Origin: Apostichopus japonicus
Taxonomy: Eukaryota; Echinodermata; Holothuroidea; Aspidochirotida; Stichopodidae
Reading direction: 5' to 3'
Assembly (NCBI RefSeq): GCF_037975245.1
Contig: NC_092580.1
Coordinates: 3,262,501-3,326,500 of the forward strand
DNA: 64,000 nucleotides
This document shows positions 34,795-46,534 of this stretch, piece after piece. Every line of letters begins with the position of its first letter. Positions within the stretch are counted from its first letter, which is position 1. Both the position numbers and the translations under genes were made by a program. Below the pieces are notes generated by a model. The model worked only from the letters and a program-made list of their open reading frames with translations, was not told where the DNA came from and did not search any database.

Positions 34795-35130
34795 TTAGCT
34801 TAGGCCTAAGTTACGCAATAGGAGTTTGTCCGTTAGGCACCTGCCTATGATGAAGTAATGAAAGGCAACTTTCCCTTGCCTCCGTAGATTGCGTATCCTT
34901 TCACGAGAAAATTTAAACCTAGAGGTTATACACAGATTATCTCCAAAAGAATGCATACCGGTTTCAATCAAATCTCTGAATTCCTTGAACACCACAACCT
35001 TCCTTGCTTCATATCGAAATAAACGAACAATTAGCATATTGCCCCCTTCGTTTGCACCTCGTCGTCTGCTTTGCGCGACTTTGGCTGTATCAGCTTTCGC
35101 AGACGACATCGATATGATAATTACTGCCAC
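34795..35130 (-). CDS. Uncertain open frame, faintly like a HARBI1-type N terminus
   Basis: A 111-codon frame with Arg-rich stretches: RRRGANEGGNMLIVRLFRYE and CITSRFKFSRERIRNLRRQG. The phrase xxSRFxFSRExIxxL resembles the N-terminal segment of Harbinger-derived nuclease proteins, but there is no DDE core in range. The region is otherwise full of AGGCCTA words. It may be chance. Confidence 0.2.
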   Translation of the reverse strand: MAVIIISMSSAKADTAKVAQSRRRGANEGGNMLIVRLFRYEARKVVVFKEFRDLIETGMHSFGDNLCITSRFKFSRERIRNLRRQGKVAFHYFIIGRCLTDKLLLRNLGLS

Positions 35131-35469
35131 TACTATGGACCAATTAGGAGTCCCGGTTTCTATGACATAATGTTTTTACGCGATAAGGAGAGTAACTTGG
35201 AAAGGGATTGGCTGAAACTTCTACCTGACCGAGGTTGAAAGTCAGATTGCATTCTCTTTGGTGTCAAATCGACACTGAATTCAACACCGACAAGCTAAAT
35301 CCAAAATGTTAACACCGGAGTTTTTGCAGTGCAAGATGAAACAACAAAATTCCAAAGAACTATGTCACTGCGGATGCCCTTTAATGACATCCATAGAACA
35401 CGTTTTACTGTTAGTAGCTCTTTCGTGAAAGTTGAAAATAGTCTACAAGTACTTTTTTTAAGGAAAAGT

Positions 35470-35650
35470 CGCCCAGGAAAGAACCTGGGCACGAAACCAA
35501 ACGACTGATCCGCTCTCAACCCCAGTCCCCTTGCACACAGGGACTGTGACTGTGTGATCATCGGCGGATGTGCATCATCATTCCCCTCGAAGTAAAAGGG
35601 CCAGTGAACAGATACTACACATGATCTTAGCCAAAAGGCCGAGTATCGTT
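35470..35650 (-). ncRNA. U2 snRNA-like sequence with a divergent 3' part
   Basis: On the minus strand, 35650-35606 reads CTCGGCCTTTTGGCTAAGAT, CATGTGTAGTATCTGTTC. This is the 5' end of U2 snRNA with its branch-point-pairing GUAGUA, nearly unchanged. After that it departs from canonical U2: there is no obvious Sm site of the AUUUUUGG type at the expected distance. Three stem-loops are visible instead: CCCTT..GAGGG, CAGTCCC..GGGACTG and GCCCAGG..CCTGGGC, followed by an A-rich stretch. It is either a U2-derived retrosequence or SINE, or a rearranged U2 pseudogene. A functional U2 is unlikely. Confidence 0.5.
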
Positions 35651-35659
35651 TACACGTGA

Positions 35660-36295
35660 TCAACTGACCTTAGCTATACTGTATAAGCTGCGATACGTGA
35701 TGAAAGAAGGTCTTAACACGTTTACAATACGTTCGACCACTAGTCCATCCTTTATAACGTCATCCATTACGATGGAATTTCGCACACCGATTCTTTTTTA
35801 ATGCAAATTACTCAACTCCGAACAACGGAAAGAATAATCTCCCACACAGTAGGTATGGTAAATAAGCTTAGGCCTATAGTACTGGCACATGATGTGTAGG
35901 ACCTTTCTCAGCTAAAGTTGGGCTTTGTTGTAAGCGGATTGAGTTATGTTTACCCATTTCATATACAAATTACAATATCACAAGCCATATAATATGCGAA
36001 CTAACCTAGTCCGAGTAGCCCTGGGTATTTTGACCGTTTTTTATCATCCGTTTCTTTGCCGCGAAGCAATATGATGGAGCCCTGCATATAACACGTATTA
36101 AATGGTTCATGATATAGGCTACCTCCTGGACAACTTTTGGCCGTGTGTCAATGGGAGAACCTTAACAGGTTGGCCGTGGCTATTCTTACAACGAGCCGTA
36201 ACAATTATTTATAAACTATTCTTACGACATCGGCGAATTCAAGCGCAGTAAAGTTAATAAAAGCAACTGCGCATGTATGATGTAGTACTAGTAGG
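35660..36295. other. Spacer, no gene seen
   Basis: Unique-looking sequence with no motif-bearing frame. Confidence 0.35.
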
Positions 36296-36333
36296 GGTAA
36301 CCCTAACCCCAAACCTAACCCAACCCCTAACCC
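36296..36333 (+). repeat. Interstitial telomere-like tract 2
   Basis: About 38 bp of degenerate CCCTAA units, followed by copy 2 of the palindromic-ended module. Confidence 0.85.
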
Positions 36334-36457
36334 GAAAATATTGTTACTCCTAGTCGTAAAAATAGTACTCCTAGTCGTTAAAATAGCTACGATAAAGCAA
36401 CTGCGCATGCGTAAAAGGGAATTATTGTTACGACTAGTCATAAGAATAGCCACTTTG
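36334..36457 (+). repeat. Short repeated module with partly palindromic ends, copy 2
   Basis: Near-copy of 33409-33521 (ATTGTTACTCCTAGTCGTAA ... CTGCGCATGCG ... ACGACTAGTCATAAGAATAG). The join between telomere-like tract and module is the same as in copy 1, so both were copied as one unit. Confidence 0.8.
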
Positions 36458-36829
36458 TAACAGGTTAGCAACCCTATTCATTAAAGAATGATTTTGCAAG
36501 GAGGCTCTTTAAATACATTAACTGTTTACATTTAATTCCATTTGGAAAACGCTTATTAAATTCCATTAATGCTGAGTTCATTTCCAGGACCTTGCATTTC
36601 CTTCCTTTCTATACATTGAAAAAGTCATTGCTTTACTTACTTTTATCTTTAGTAGATAAGTTTAGAAAAAGGAATAGAATTGGAATAGTGGGGGCCTTGG
36701 TGGGGAGGGTTATACCTTAAAAGGTTATAGATCAGCAACCTTTGTATAGTCTCAGAATCTAAATGAAAGCCCACATGATCACATGTATCATGTACAGTAT
36801 GTCTATAATAAAATAAAGTGATGCTGTAT

Positions 36830-37200
36830 TACTACACAGGATCTTGTATTTCCTGGTTCCATTTCTGTTATCAGGATCTTGTGCATCCAGAATCTGGTAG
36901 GCCTATATTCAGACTCTAGGATCTCATGTTGATATTTTGTATTTCTCCAGGATCGCATGAAGGCATCCTGTTTATTTCTCAATGAACTTAAATATTTATC
37001 CCATGGTTCTATTTCTGTCTTATTATAATCATCATGTGTATTAAGGATCCTATATTTCTCCAAGATAACATGTAGTGATGCTGTATTTCTGTATACAGAC
37101 TCTCCTGTATACAGACTTTCCTGGATCCATTTCTGTTATCAGGATCCTGTACAACCAGGACCTTGTAGGCATGTTTCTCTAGGAAATCATGTACCTGGGT
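36830..37200 (+). repeat. Degenerate tandem region (CAGGATCnTGTA words)
   Basis: Repeated phrases such as CAGGATCTTGTATTTCCTGG, CCATTTCTGTTATCAGGATC and TGTATACAGACT recur at irregular spacing. No coding sense. Confidence 0.6.
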
Positions 37201-37215
37201 TTTGTATCACTTAAA

Positions 37216-37945
37216 AACTATACTATAAGCTGTATATTTTTTCCTTGAGCGTTACTTTTTGATATTCTGACCAAATGCTATCTATTATTCACACAGATTT
37301 GTCTACCCGGCAATCTATGCAGGAGATTTATGCAATGACGACTGGTTTGGCTGTGACTATGACGTGTCTCAAATGTATGGTGTCTCAAAGGTGTATTCAT
37401 TTCTTTCTAATTTGCAACAATTTAGGGATTGGTGTCAGTAATTTCATGTACATATCTGGATTGACGTCTACGTTACCATGACGACAAGTCCACAGCAAAA
37501 TACGTCATACATATATATCCATCCAGTGAAGCTTAACAGTGCGCACAAAATACTTATTCCTTCCACTATTTTGTGCATAACAAGGTACAGTGTAGTGCAG
37601 GGCAGCAGTTTGTGGCAACGCACTTCAGTGTGGAAAACTTTGAGTCGCATTAAACAGGATATTCATGGATGGTTCTTCCCCAAAAATAATGGAAAGAAAT
37701 AGGTGGCGCCAATGAGGCTGGATCTGCATGTCAGGATCTGATCCAAAGAGGGCACTCGAACCACATTCTGCATATTTGGCAGAGATTTGGCACTGAAAAT
37801 TTACTCATAGGTCAATATCAAAGCTTTTATATTGTCTGTCAAGAGATTGCTGGAAATATGAATTGAATCGAAACACCAAGCGACAGACAGAACATCACAA
37901 AAATAATATTTTGCACAATATTGTGCATAAATATACATATATTAC
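37216..37945 (+). repeat. Tandem duplication of about 730 bp, left copy (uninterrupted)
   Basis: Runs from ATAAGCTGTATATTTTTTCC to CATAAATATACATATATTAC. The right copy begins at 37949 and is interrupted at 38207 by a 3.2-kb element, resuming at 41455 and ending near 42185. The left copy thus shows the pre-insertion arrangement (GGATTGACGTCTACGTTACC). Confidence 0.85.
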
Positions 37946-38207
37946 TAAACTATAGTATAAGCTGTTTATTTTTTCCTTGAGCGTTACTTGTTGATATTCT
38001 GACCAAACGCTATTTATAATTCACACAGATTTGGATGCCCGACAATCCATGCAGGAGATTTATTCAGTGAAGACTAGTTTGGCTGTGATTATAATTCATG
38101 TCACAAGTTTATGGTGTCACAAAGGTGTAAGTTCATTTCTTTCTAATTTTCAACCATTTTGGAATTGATGTCAGTAATTTCAAGTTCATATCTGAATTTA
38201 GGTCGGA

Positions 38208-41200
38208 GCAGGTCCAAGCTATTTGCACTGTGACGTACGGGACATTTCAGAGACTTAAATGTGTCTAAAAGTTATAAAAAATTTATATTCCAGAAACTTT
38301 TTCAGGGTTTCATATTTGTTATTGCTGCTACTTTATTACGAGCTCATGAAGATTTCCTACACTTGCTTTAATTAGGTCCCATCTTAATTAATGTACAGTG
38401 TGACATACTGGACCAGAGAATTTTGTGTTTTTTTTACTAAAGAGCAAAGCTGAAATCCCTCTGAAATTAGGAGGGCAGTGATCAAGCTGTTATAACTAGT
38501 GAATAGTCTAACCTTCCAAGGGCTAAGCTGTAACATATTAAAAAAAATATGAAGCCATTCCAGTACAGTGATAACACAAATGAAAATTGTCCTGTGACGT
38601 ACGGGACATGTGACGTACGGGACAATTTGTCCATATACAAATTAACTATTGAAAACTGAATTTTTATTCCTGAATATACCATAACAAGCTGATTTCTACA
38701 TAAAAACATTAATTTGGATATGCCAGAACAATATGTCATCAGTAATTTCATGCCATATTTCCTTCTTTTTGGGATCGAAAAGAGCAGTGACTGTACTTTG
38801 AGATCATTCCACTACATAAAACATGGAATGCGTAAAGTATTAATCTACTCTACACATAACATCAAATACTCATAACATCAATTCTAGCTTTGTTAGACCA
38901 CAAATGATTCAAGATGCAAAGTTTTGGTGCAAAACTGTTTTGGTATATACTGTACAACACTGTATCATACTCCCCACTATTGACCCTGAAGTTGAAATAT
39001 GTTCCATCTCATTCAAAACATACCAAAATTTCCACAGTAACGTCCACGTAATGCCCATCTATGAAACTAGTACAACAAAGAAAAATCTATAGACCTAATA
39101 CTGGTTACCAAACCAAATACTCATAACATCAATTCTAGCTTTGTTTGGCCACAAATGATTCAAGATGCAAAGTTTTAGTGCAAAACTGTTTTGGTATATA
39201 CTAGTGTTTACACGGGTCCAAAAATCGGGAACCGGGTACCCGAGAGCCGTTACCCGTCGGGTATCCGGGTACCCGGGAAAAAATTGTTTTCCCCCGTGTA
39301 TCACGATTTTCAATAAATTACATATTAAATGCTATAATAAAATGAATTATATTCTCTACTGACAATGTTTTTATGTTCAAAAACGTATGTTTAGGTTTAG
39401 GTATAAAACCTTCCTCAATAATATCTATTTGCTTTTTTTTCTGTCATAAACTTGTTAATTACTTAATATAATTAACATTACTACTAATTAGTAGTAATGT
39501 TGTTAACATCGCATTGCCGCCGCTGCTTATCTTCCTCTCCACGTCTATTGGATCAGACCATAAAATATCCCTTTACTTTAGCTCAGTTGTTACTAGATCT
39601 ATTATGCAGGCCCAGGGTTCACATTAGCCGCGAGATTTCGCGATTCGCGCAATTTGATCGCATTTGGAATACACGATTACTAAAAAGCCACTTGCGATTA
39701 TTATTTTTTAGTTATCCCGTCTATAATCCATAAACATGTCGTAGAATTCCTTGTCAGCCTTTCCTTCTATGAAATAAACCAATGAATAAATAATAATTTC
39801 TTCCACATGGTAGCCTAACACCACACTAAGTCAATGCATGAGAAATCTAGCAAAGCCTAACCATCTGTTTATTGTGACGCAGTTATAAGATATCCATGGA
39901 ATACTTTCGTTATTGCTGTTATCTTCAACCACATGGTAGCCTAACACCACACAAAGTCAATGGGAAATCTGCCTAACCAATTTGCATTTTTTTTTTAAAT
40001 CACACTTTGCGTAGGATTCGAGTAATAAATTAGGAACCGGGTAGTATCTCGTCGGGCCGGTACCTTCGTTATTGCTGTTATCTTTGACCACATATTGTAG
40101 CCTAACACCACACTAAGTCAATGGGAAATCTACTTTACCGTAAATTTAGATTTTTTTTTTTTGAAATCACACTTTGCGTAGGATTCGGGTAACAAATTAG
40201 GAACCGGGTAGTATTGCGTCGGGCGGGTACCCGGGTACCCGGATAACCCGTGTAAACACTAGTATATACTGTACAACACTGTATCATACTCCCCACTATT
40301 GACCCTGAAGTTGAAATATGTTCCATCCCATTCAAAACATATCAAAATGTCCACAGTAACGTCCATGTAATGTCCATCTTTGAAACTAGTACAACAAAGA
40401 AAACTCTGTAGACCTAGTACTGGTTATTGAACAAATTCATGAGTGGTTGTCCTCTTCAAAAATTGGGCGAGCGAAACTCTACACTTGTAACTAAAAATCT
40501 CAATGTCTACTATCTGAATTCATGACACAAGAACATTGTTGCACAGTCATGATAGTCACACTTCACAATAGGCCTACGAAATGTTGAAATGCAAACCCAA
40601 CATTCTTGAAGTCGTCCTCATCAATGTCAATGTTGAATACAGTAGCATTGCAGATGATTCTGTATCCCACACACACACACAATTGACTTCCCGATAGTTT
40701 ATTGAACAACACCTGGGCTGTTGGTGTTCATCAGTCAATAGTTTATTTGGTGCCATTATGTGCTTTTCAGGCACGCAGGGATTATAGGTGCAACTACAGC
40801 TTTCAACAAAATAAATTTGTAAGCATTGGGAAGGTTTCCAGTAGAGGTCCCCATTGGGGCCCATGCATGTTTATTATGTATAAATACAGGGTTTCCACCA
40901 CACTAATGTGCCGTACGTCACATTTTGTCCTGTACGTCACATTTTTAAATTTGATAATAAGATTTGCAGAATATTATTTCAATTTTTTTGGGATGGATTT
41001 TGTTGAGCAATGTTCTTACTTAGAAATTTATAGAATATCACCAGAAAAACAATTGTTCCTCCATATCTAAACTTGAAAAAAAGTGCTGAAAATTGTGACG
41101 TACGGGACATCAGTATTTGGACACTAGCTAATTAGCATATTTAATTGATGAACCCCCAAACATAATATGTCAAAGTTATTGGAAGCCGGGAAGGGTGTAT

Positions 41201-41454
41201 CACATCCCACATAACTTATATTCAATTAGTTCATATTGCTGGCAGGGAAATAGGATTCCAAATTTCCCGTTAGTCACACTGCAATTTGAATTTATGCAAA
41301 TTAGCCAGCTGTAATTGTGTGAATAGGCAAAACAATTCAAAAAAATTATGAAAATCTGAAACTTCAATAATTCAGCTTTAACATAACACCACATTTAGGG
41401 TGCTTCAGTAAAGTTTGGAATTTGGCTTCTAGGGATACAATAGCTTGGACCTGC
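38208..41454. mobile_element. 3.2-kb element with perfect 16-bp inverted ends and TGACGTACGGGACA repeats
   Basis: Ends GCAGGTCCAAGCTATT and AATAGCTTGGACCTGC. The internal motif GTGACGTACGGGACA occurs near 38230, 38593, 38608 and 41095. Reverse forms (TGTCCTGTACGTCAC and GTGCCGTACGTCAC) lie near 40910-40940, so the motif is clustered towards both ends. The interior has a 235-bp duplication (38880-39110 against 39118-39193 plus 40270-40430), whose second unit is split by the nested hAT element. No transposase frame is recognised and no clear target duplication seen. Probably a non-autonomous DNA transposon of unassigned superfamily. Confidence 0.75.
39202..40261. mobile_element. Nested hAT-type element (1,060 bp), perfect 8-bp target duplication
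   Basis: Ends TAGTGTTTACACGGG and CCCGTGTAAACACTA. Flanks are GTATATAC on both sides (39194-39201 and 40262-40269). The subterminal regions are full of GGGTACCCGGGT palindromes. Inside, about 160 bp (CGTTATTGCTGTTATCTT ... GGAACCGGGTAGTAT) is repeated in tandem at about 39907-40062 and 40065-40225. No transposase. Confidence 0.9.
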
Positions 41455-42269
41455 CCGTCTACGTTACCATGCCGACAAGTCAGCAAAATACATCATACAT
41501 CTATATCCATCCAGTGAAGCAGAGCACGCAAAATACTAATTCCTTCCACTATTTTGTGCATAACAAGGTACAGTGTAGTGCAGGGCAGCAGTTTGTGGCA
41601 ACTCACTTCAGTGTAGAAAACTTTGAGTCGCATAAAACACAATATTCATGGATGGTCCCCCCCCCCCCCCAAAAAAAAATAGAAAGTGATAGGTGGCGCC
41701 AATGAGGCTGGATCTGCATGTTAGGATCTGATCCGAAGAGGGCACTAGGACCCCATTCTGCATATTTGGTAGAGATTTGGCACTGAAAATTAGTTACGCA
41801 CATTCAAGTAAAACCAGTACACTACGTCAATGCCAAAACTTTTATATTGTCTGTTGATGTAATCAGACACAGTATATGTATGTATAACTCATACCTGTCT
41901 GAACTACTTATCAGTTAGAGAAAACAATGAACATGTTGTAAGAACTTGATGAAGAACTTATCTAAAGATTAATGACCAGATACAGTGATTAATAGTATTT
42001 CTCATATATACGGCAGTGTTGTAAGAAACATGCATATGCATGGTAATGTATCTTTACTCAGTGCCAATGCCGGTTAATGAGCGAGTGATAGCTGGGAATA
42101 TGAATCCAATCGAAACCAAAAGCGACAGACAGAACATTACAAAGATATCATTGTGCACCTTGCATAACTATACATATATTACTTATGTGCAGTACAACAG
42201 TTGAAAATTCTTTAACATCGTTTGAAAAGTTGTAAAATATAGATTTTGCATCTAAAGCTTAAATTAAGC

Positions 42270-42650
42270 TTAACGCTCTCTGTACCAAGAGGCACCCAAG
42301 GCCGAGATGTCTTCCCTCCACTTCTTCCTTCTGTCCTGGCTTCTTTCCAACTATTCCAGCCTGCTCTCCTCCTCTCTCTCTCTCTCTACTGTCCTCCGCC
42401 ATGTTTTAGGCCTTCCTCTAGCTCTTGAACATTCTGGGGTCCATCCCAGGGCTATGTAATTATTGTCTGTCCTGTCTATTTGCAGCGCATGTCCTAGTCA
42501 GTTCCATCTTCCAGTCCTGATTTCATTACTTATCCTGTTCAATTTGGTCACTTTCTCCATCTCTTCATATATGATGGTCTGTGGTTATCTTATTTTAAGT
42601 ATTTTCTTCAGGCATTTATACTGGAAGGTATCCAGTTTCTTTTCTCTTAA
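42270..42650 (-). mobile_element. LINE ORF2 C-terminal fragment with stops
   Basis: Minus strand reads KKLDTFQYKCLKKILKIR, a stop, EEMEKVTKLNRISNEIRTGR, then LGHALQIDRTDNNYIALGWT, RARGRPKTWRRTVERE, and after a stop LERSQDRRKKWREDISAL to a TAA at 42270-42272. This is the familiar tail of many invertebrate LINEs (GHVLRM...ALRWTPEGKRxRGRPKxTWRRTVE). At least three in-frame stops; dead. Confidence 0.75.
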
Positions 42651-42659
42651 ATGAGTTAT

Positions 42660-43360
42660 CTTGCATCTAAAGCACCCTCCATTTTAACAAAATTCTCAAA
42701 GGGGGAGGGGTACCCCTTCCCTGGACGACATAACATCTCAACCTCTTCCTCCCCCCCCCCCCGCATCCCCCATATACAAATATGGTAGATAACCTCTGTT
42801 GTTCTACCTTCATTGCATACAAATGTTTGATGATACAATCGAGCTAATTAACTAGTCAACGATGAGTGTCTTTGTGGAATTTCAGGGGCAATTTTAACAT
42901 CATCATGATTCAAAAGCTGCTATGATTCACATTTAACTTGAATTTTTATATCTCGCCAGGATACATGGCCTCATACCAACCCAATAAGAGACGATACAGG
43001 GGGTGATCCAGCTTTCTTCCTACTGTAGCTGGTGGTGAGCGGTAAGTCATGTAGCTTTTGTCACATTTGAGGCGTCATTTCTTCCGATACCGTAACAACT
43101 GTACCTGCATAATCCGGCAACTTCTCCCCACGTTGTAAATGTTTGTAAACAGTTGAAAACAGTTAATGTGATAGCCATACCTGTAATAACAATTACCCAC
43201 CCCCTCCCATCCCCATCCCCACCTCTCCCTCCACCCTCCACAGATATGAAGAGTAGATCCAACCATAATCAATGGTCTATGTAATATAAGTAACTGTCAT
43301 GAACAACTTCCCGGCACTGCTAACTAACGTTACTCCATATTGGAGATACCACAGTTTGGT
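42660..43360. other. Spacer, no gene seen
   Basis: Contains C-rich tracts (42745-42765, 43195-43240). No motif-bearing frame. Confidence 0.35.
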
Positions 43361-43489
43361 TTCAGTTTTCCTTAACTCGCAAGACTGGAGACTTGAGCAA
43401 GTCTTATTATGACGTGATGATTGTCTCTGCAACTTTCTTTGGGTGATAAGGTGTGGGCGGGTCGCAATGGTGCTGAAAAGGAGTGTATA

Positions 43490-43760
43490 CACCAGACTAG
43501 CAGTGGTCTAATACTTCTTCCACCGACTGAATGTAAATAATCACCTGACTTGCCCAAAGATTGAAATCTCCCTCACCCCCTCCCCTTGGGAACACCACTG
43601 TTGTAGACATTGTTTCTCTAGACAATAATTGGCCCAAATTTCAACACTGTCATCTATCACTACATTATAAGAGAAACATCCATATCAAAGGGAGAGCGCT
43701 GTCTGTTCTTTTTCTCAGTGAACAAGTAAGTTCTCGCTGCTGAAGATATAATTGCCAAAT
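43490..43760 (+). repeat. Duplicated module, copy 1 (mate at 45225-45430)
   Basis: Shared phrases with the mate include CTAGCAGT.GTCTA, ACTTCTTCCA.CG.CTGAATGTAAATAAT, GAACACCACTG, TTCTCTAGACAAT and CAGTG..CAAGT. Divergence is moderate with many indels, indicating an old dispersed repeat of unknown class. Confidence 0.6.
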
Positions 43761-43769
43761 GACTACACA

Positions 43770-45220
43770 AGCTGAGTGGGGGGTGGGGTGGGTGGGGGGG
43801 CTGGTACCTATATCAAAGAGGGTTAGAAAAGTACAGAAGGACTGGTTTGTGAAGACGATTATTTCAAGCCTAGCGACAAAGCACGATACCATTAAAGTTG
43901 ATACTATTTTACTATTTTCCATTGAACCTCCCAGGGGAGGTTAAAACTTAATATGCGTGAAATATCATAAAACACATCGATAACAGACTGAATGGTTGTA
44001 AGTAACCAAGCATATAGTTCTACCCGTCTAATTTCTTCTCTTTTTTCCTCCTGTTACAATTTTTGAATAGCCGAATAATAATAATATTGGCGAAATGAAT
44101 GATACAGCTTGATTGTAAACATGTTTTTATCACTCATGCAGTTATGCATGTACATTCTGCTTGTTATTAGGCATTCATGAGGCTGTACTACATACCAGGG
44201 GTGTAGCAAGGGTTTCAGGTGCCCCATGCTGGCCATGCAGTTCCTAGATCTGGGCCATCTTCATGCACCCCATAGGCTACTTCGTCTAAACTGCGCTGAA
44301 GCCATAAATGTCCAAAAAGAAGGAAAAAAATCTGTCTGACTCTTGTATACTAATCGACATGTTCATTTGACGCAAAATGTCAGAACTAATTACACTTGGA
44401 ATCCTGGCGGATATTGGGGGGCGCTGGTTCAATGAAATTATAAGTGCCACAACTTTGTGCATTGAACACGAATAAATGATAATGTACAAATATAATGTAC
44501 AAAATATATCGGAGTCTAGAATCCAGCAACGCATGCATGTACTTTAGCGACTTAGCTTGTATAGGTATAATATATATTATATTACCTTCCTTCTCGTTTT
44601 GACCACAGCAGATGGATTGCTGCCGTTTGATTGTTAAGGCCGTTATCATTCAAATAATATTTTGATCCAATACGCTTTCTGTTTGTAGTTATATGCATAT
44701 GTGATACTGTACCTTACGTCAATGATGTTGAACGCACTAAATATACAGCACTGCACTGCAATAAAAAAACTATCAGCACACTTGCGATCGAATGTGCTGC
44801 ATAGGTTCCGCCTCTCGTACATAAAATGTGTTAAATCTACACAGCGAAACATATTTTATAGAGTCTGGCGTGGAGAAATTATTATGGTTATCTTACACTG
44901 AATTTAACTGTTGATGTACTTATAGCCTGGCAATGCATACCAGTGGCATATACAGGATACACCCCCCAACTGATTTAGATTGGGATTGAACCTATATGAA
45001 GGGCCAGAGCCATATCAAGGGTTTATAACGGGGGGAGGGGGGGTGATCCCCGGTTTGTTGATACCGAGTCCAATGCAGGGGTCAGAGGTTGCTGCACAAG
45101 AAAACAAAAATATATGTCAAAACGTGCATTCATAGGCATATTTAGACAGGAAAATCAAGTCTATAATTAGCTCTAAATGCAAGGTAAAAAATGCAAGGAA
45201 AAAAATGTTGTTTGTTGTAA
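43770..45220. other. Spacer with scattered repeat scraps
   Basis: No supported gene. Phrases such as GGGGTGTAGCAAGGGTTTCA (44200) and AGCCATATCAAGGGTTTA (45010) look like ends of degraded dispersed repeats but have no complete partner in the window. Confidence 0.35.
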
Positions 45221-45224
45221 AGAA

Positions 45225-45430
45225 AACACACCTAGCAGTTGTCTACTTCTTCCAACGGCTGAATGTAAATAATCTCCAGACTGACGATAGTAATCCTCCT
45301 CCCCATCCTCACCCCCCCCCCCCACCAACTCTTGCGAACACCACTGATACAGACCTTTTTTTTCTAGACAATATCTGGCATATTTCTTTTTCACAGTGGG
45401 CAAGTTGAGTCTGTGCTGCGGAAGATTGCT
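45225..45430 (+). repeat. Duplicated module, copy 2 (mate at 43490-43760)
   Basis: Same phrase order as the mate; contains a C run and a T run in place of mixed sequence there. Confidence 0.6.
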
Positions 45431-45939
45431 AACACTATAAATTTTGCTGCGTGACATTCTATCAATGACAAGAATAAGATAATGATGGTTATCAAATTAA
45501 TTAAGCGTATAGTTATATATCGGTATATATATATTTCTATCTTAGTCACCAAGGGGAATTTAAAAACGGCGATTGGATAATATATAGATTTTGATCATAA
45601 AAAGCCGGTATTACACTTGATGTAATTTCTGCTATATATGTGGTATAGAATTGCCACCTGCACTGATAGAAGGAAAATTTAATTTACATCATTTCGAACT
45701 TAATTTTTGTGTGTAATGAAGGATAACTCTCTGCATTTCTCTGCACAAGAAATGGAAAATTTCAGCACGGGACACTATGACTGACATTAGTGTCCCAAAT
45801 GTACTCAAGAAGATATTACTAATTTATTAAGTTGTAAGCAGTCTGAATGAAATGATGTAAGTGTAAAAATGAGGTAAAATATGACCTAAAATATAAGTCA
45901 CCACTATGTAACACCTAAGTTACAAAATTCTGATGTGTT

Positions 45940-46520
45940 ATCAAATTTCAGAAGTAAAATTGATCATTTGACACCAGAACAACAGGGTCAAATGACTGAA
46001 CTAATAGAAAATATATCCATCCTTATTCTCAGATACTCCTTCAAGAGCTAATGTTATTTCACATGATGTTGAGGTAGGTAATACAGCACCCATTAAGCAA
46101 CATCCATACATAATGAATCCATTTCAAATCGAGGGTGATGAAATAAAGAAATTCAGTACATGCTGGCAAATGGATATGATAGAACATAGTCAATGTAATT
46201 GGTCAATCACCATGTCTTCTGGTGCAAAAACCTGATGGTCTCGATTTGTACAGATTATCGTAAAGTAAATATGGTAACACATACCAAATTCCTAGAGTCC
46301 AAGATTGTATTGATAAAATTAGTAAACCTAGGCTTAGTGTGTCACTAAGTTTGATCTGTTAAAGGGACTGGCAGATCCCATTTACTGAAAGAGCAAAGAA
46401 ATTTCAGCTATTGTTTAATACTCCTGATGGACTTTAGCATTAACAAAGTTATGCCTTTTGGCATGAAGGATGCTCCAGAAACATCTCGGAGAATCACATA
46501 CATACTGTTGCCCTATGTGC
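45940..46520 (+). mobile_element. Ty3/gypsy-type retrotransposon reverse transcriptase remnant
   Basis: A scattered series of frames preserves recognisable blocks of a Ty3/gypsy polymerase: an IKQHPYIMNP primer-side block, LVQKPDGS, TDYRKVN (46248-46271), a domain with DCIDKI and TERAK, and PFGMKDAP (46454-46477). Multiple frameshifts and stops separate them, and the catalytic YxDD part is not visible. No long terminal repeats were found. It is an ancient, inactive copy. Confidence 0.75.
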
Positions 46521-46534
46521 ATTTAACTCTTTTC

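Larger units (their letters stand above)
37949..42185 (+). repeat. Tandem duplication, right copy, split by the element 38208-41454
   Basis: The outer parts (37949-38207 and 41455-42185) are colinear with 37216-37945, for example CCATCCAGTGAAGC, GTGCATAACAAGGTACAGTG and AGCGACAGACAGAACAT. The insertion point lies at the CGTCTACG position of the left copy. Confidence 0.85.

Noticed and set aside
36205-36471. Minus-strand open frame rich in Gly-Leu repeats
   Set aside because: The repeats are simply the translated telomere-like tract (CCCTAA units); not a gene.
42246-42428. Plus-strand Ser/Leu-rich open frame
   Set aside because: It is the antisense of the LINE ORF2 C terminus on the minus strand, which gives far better matches.
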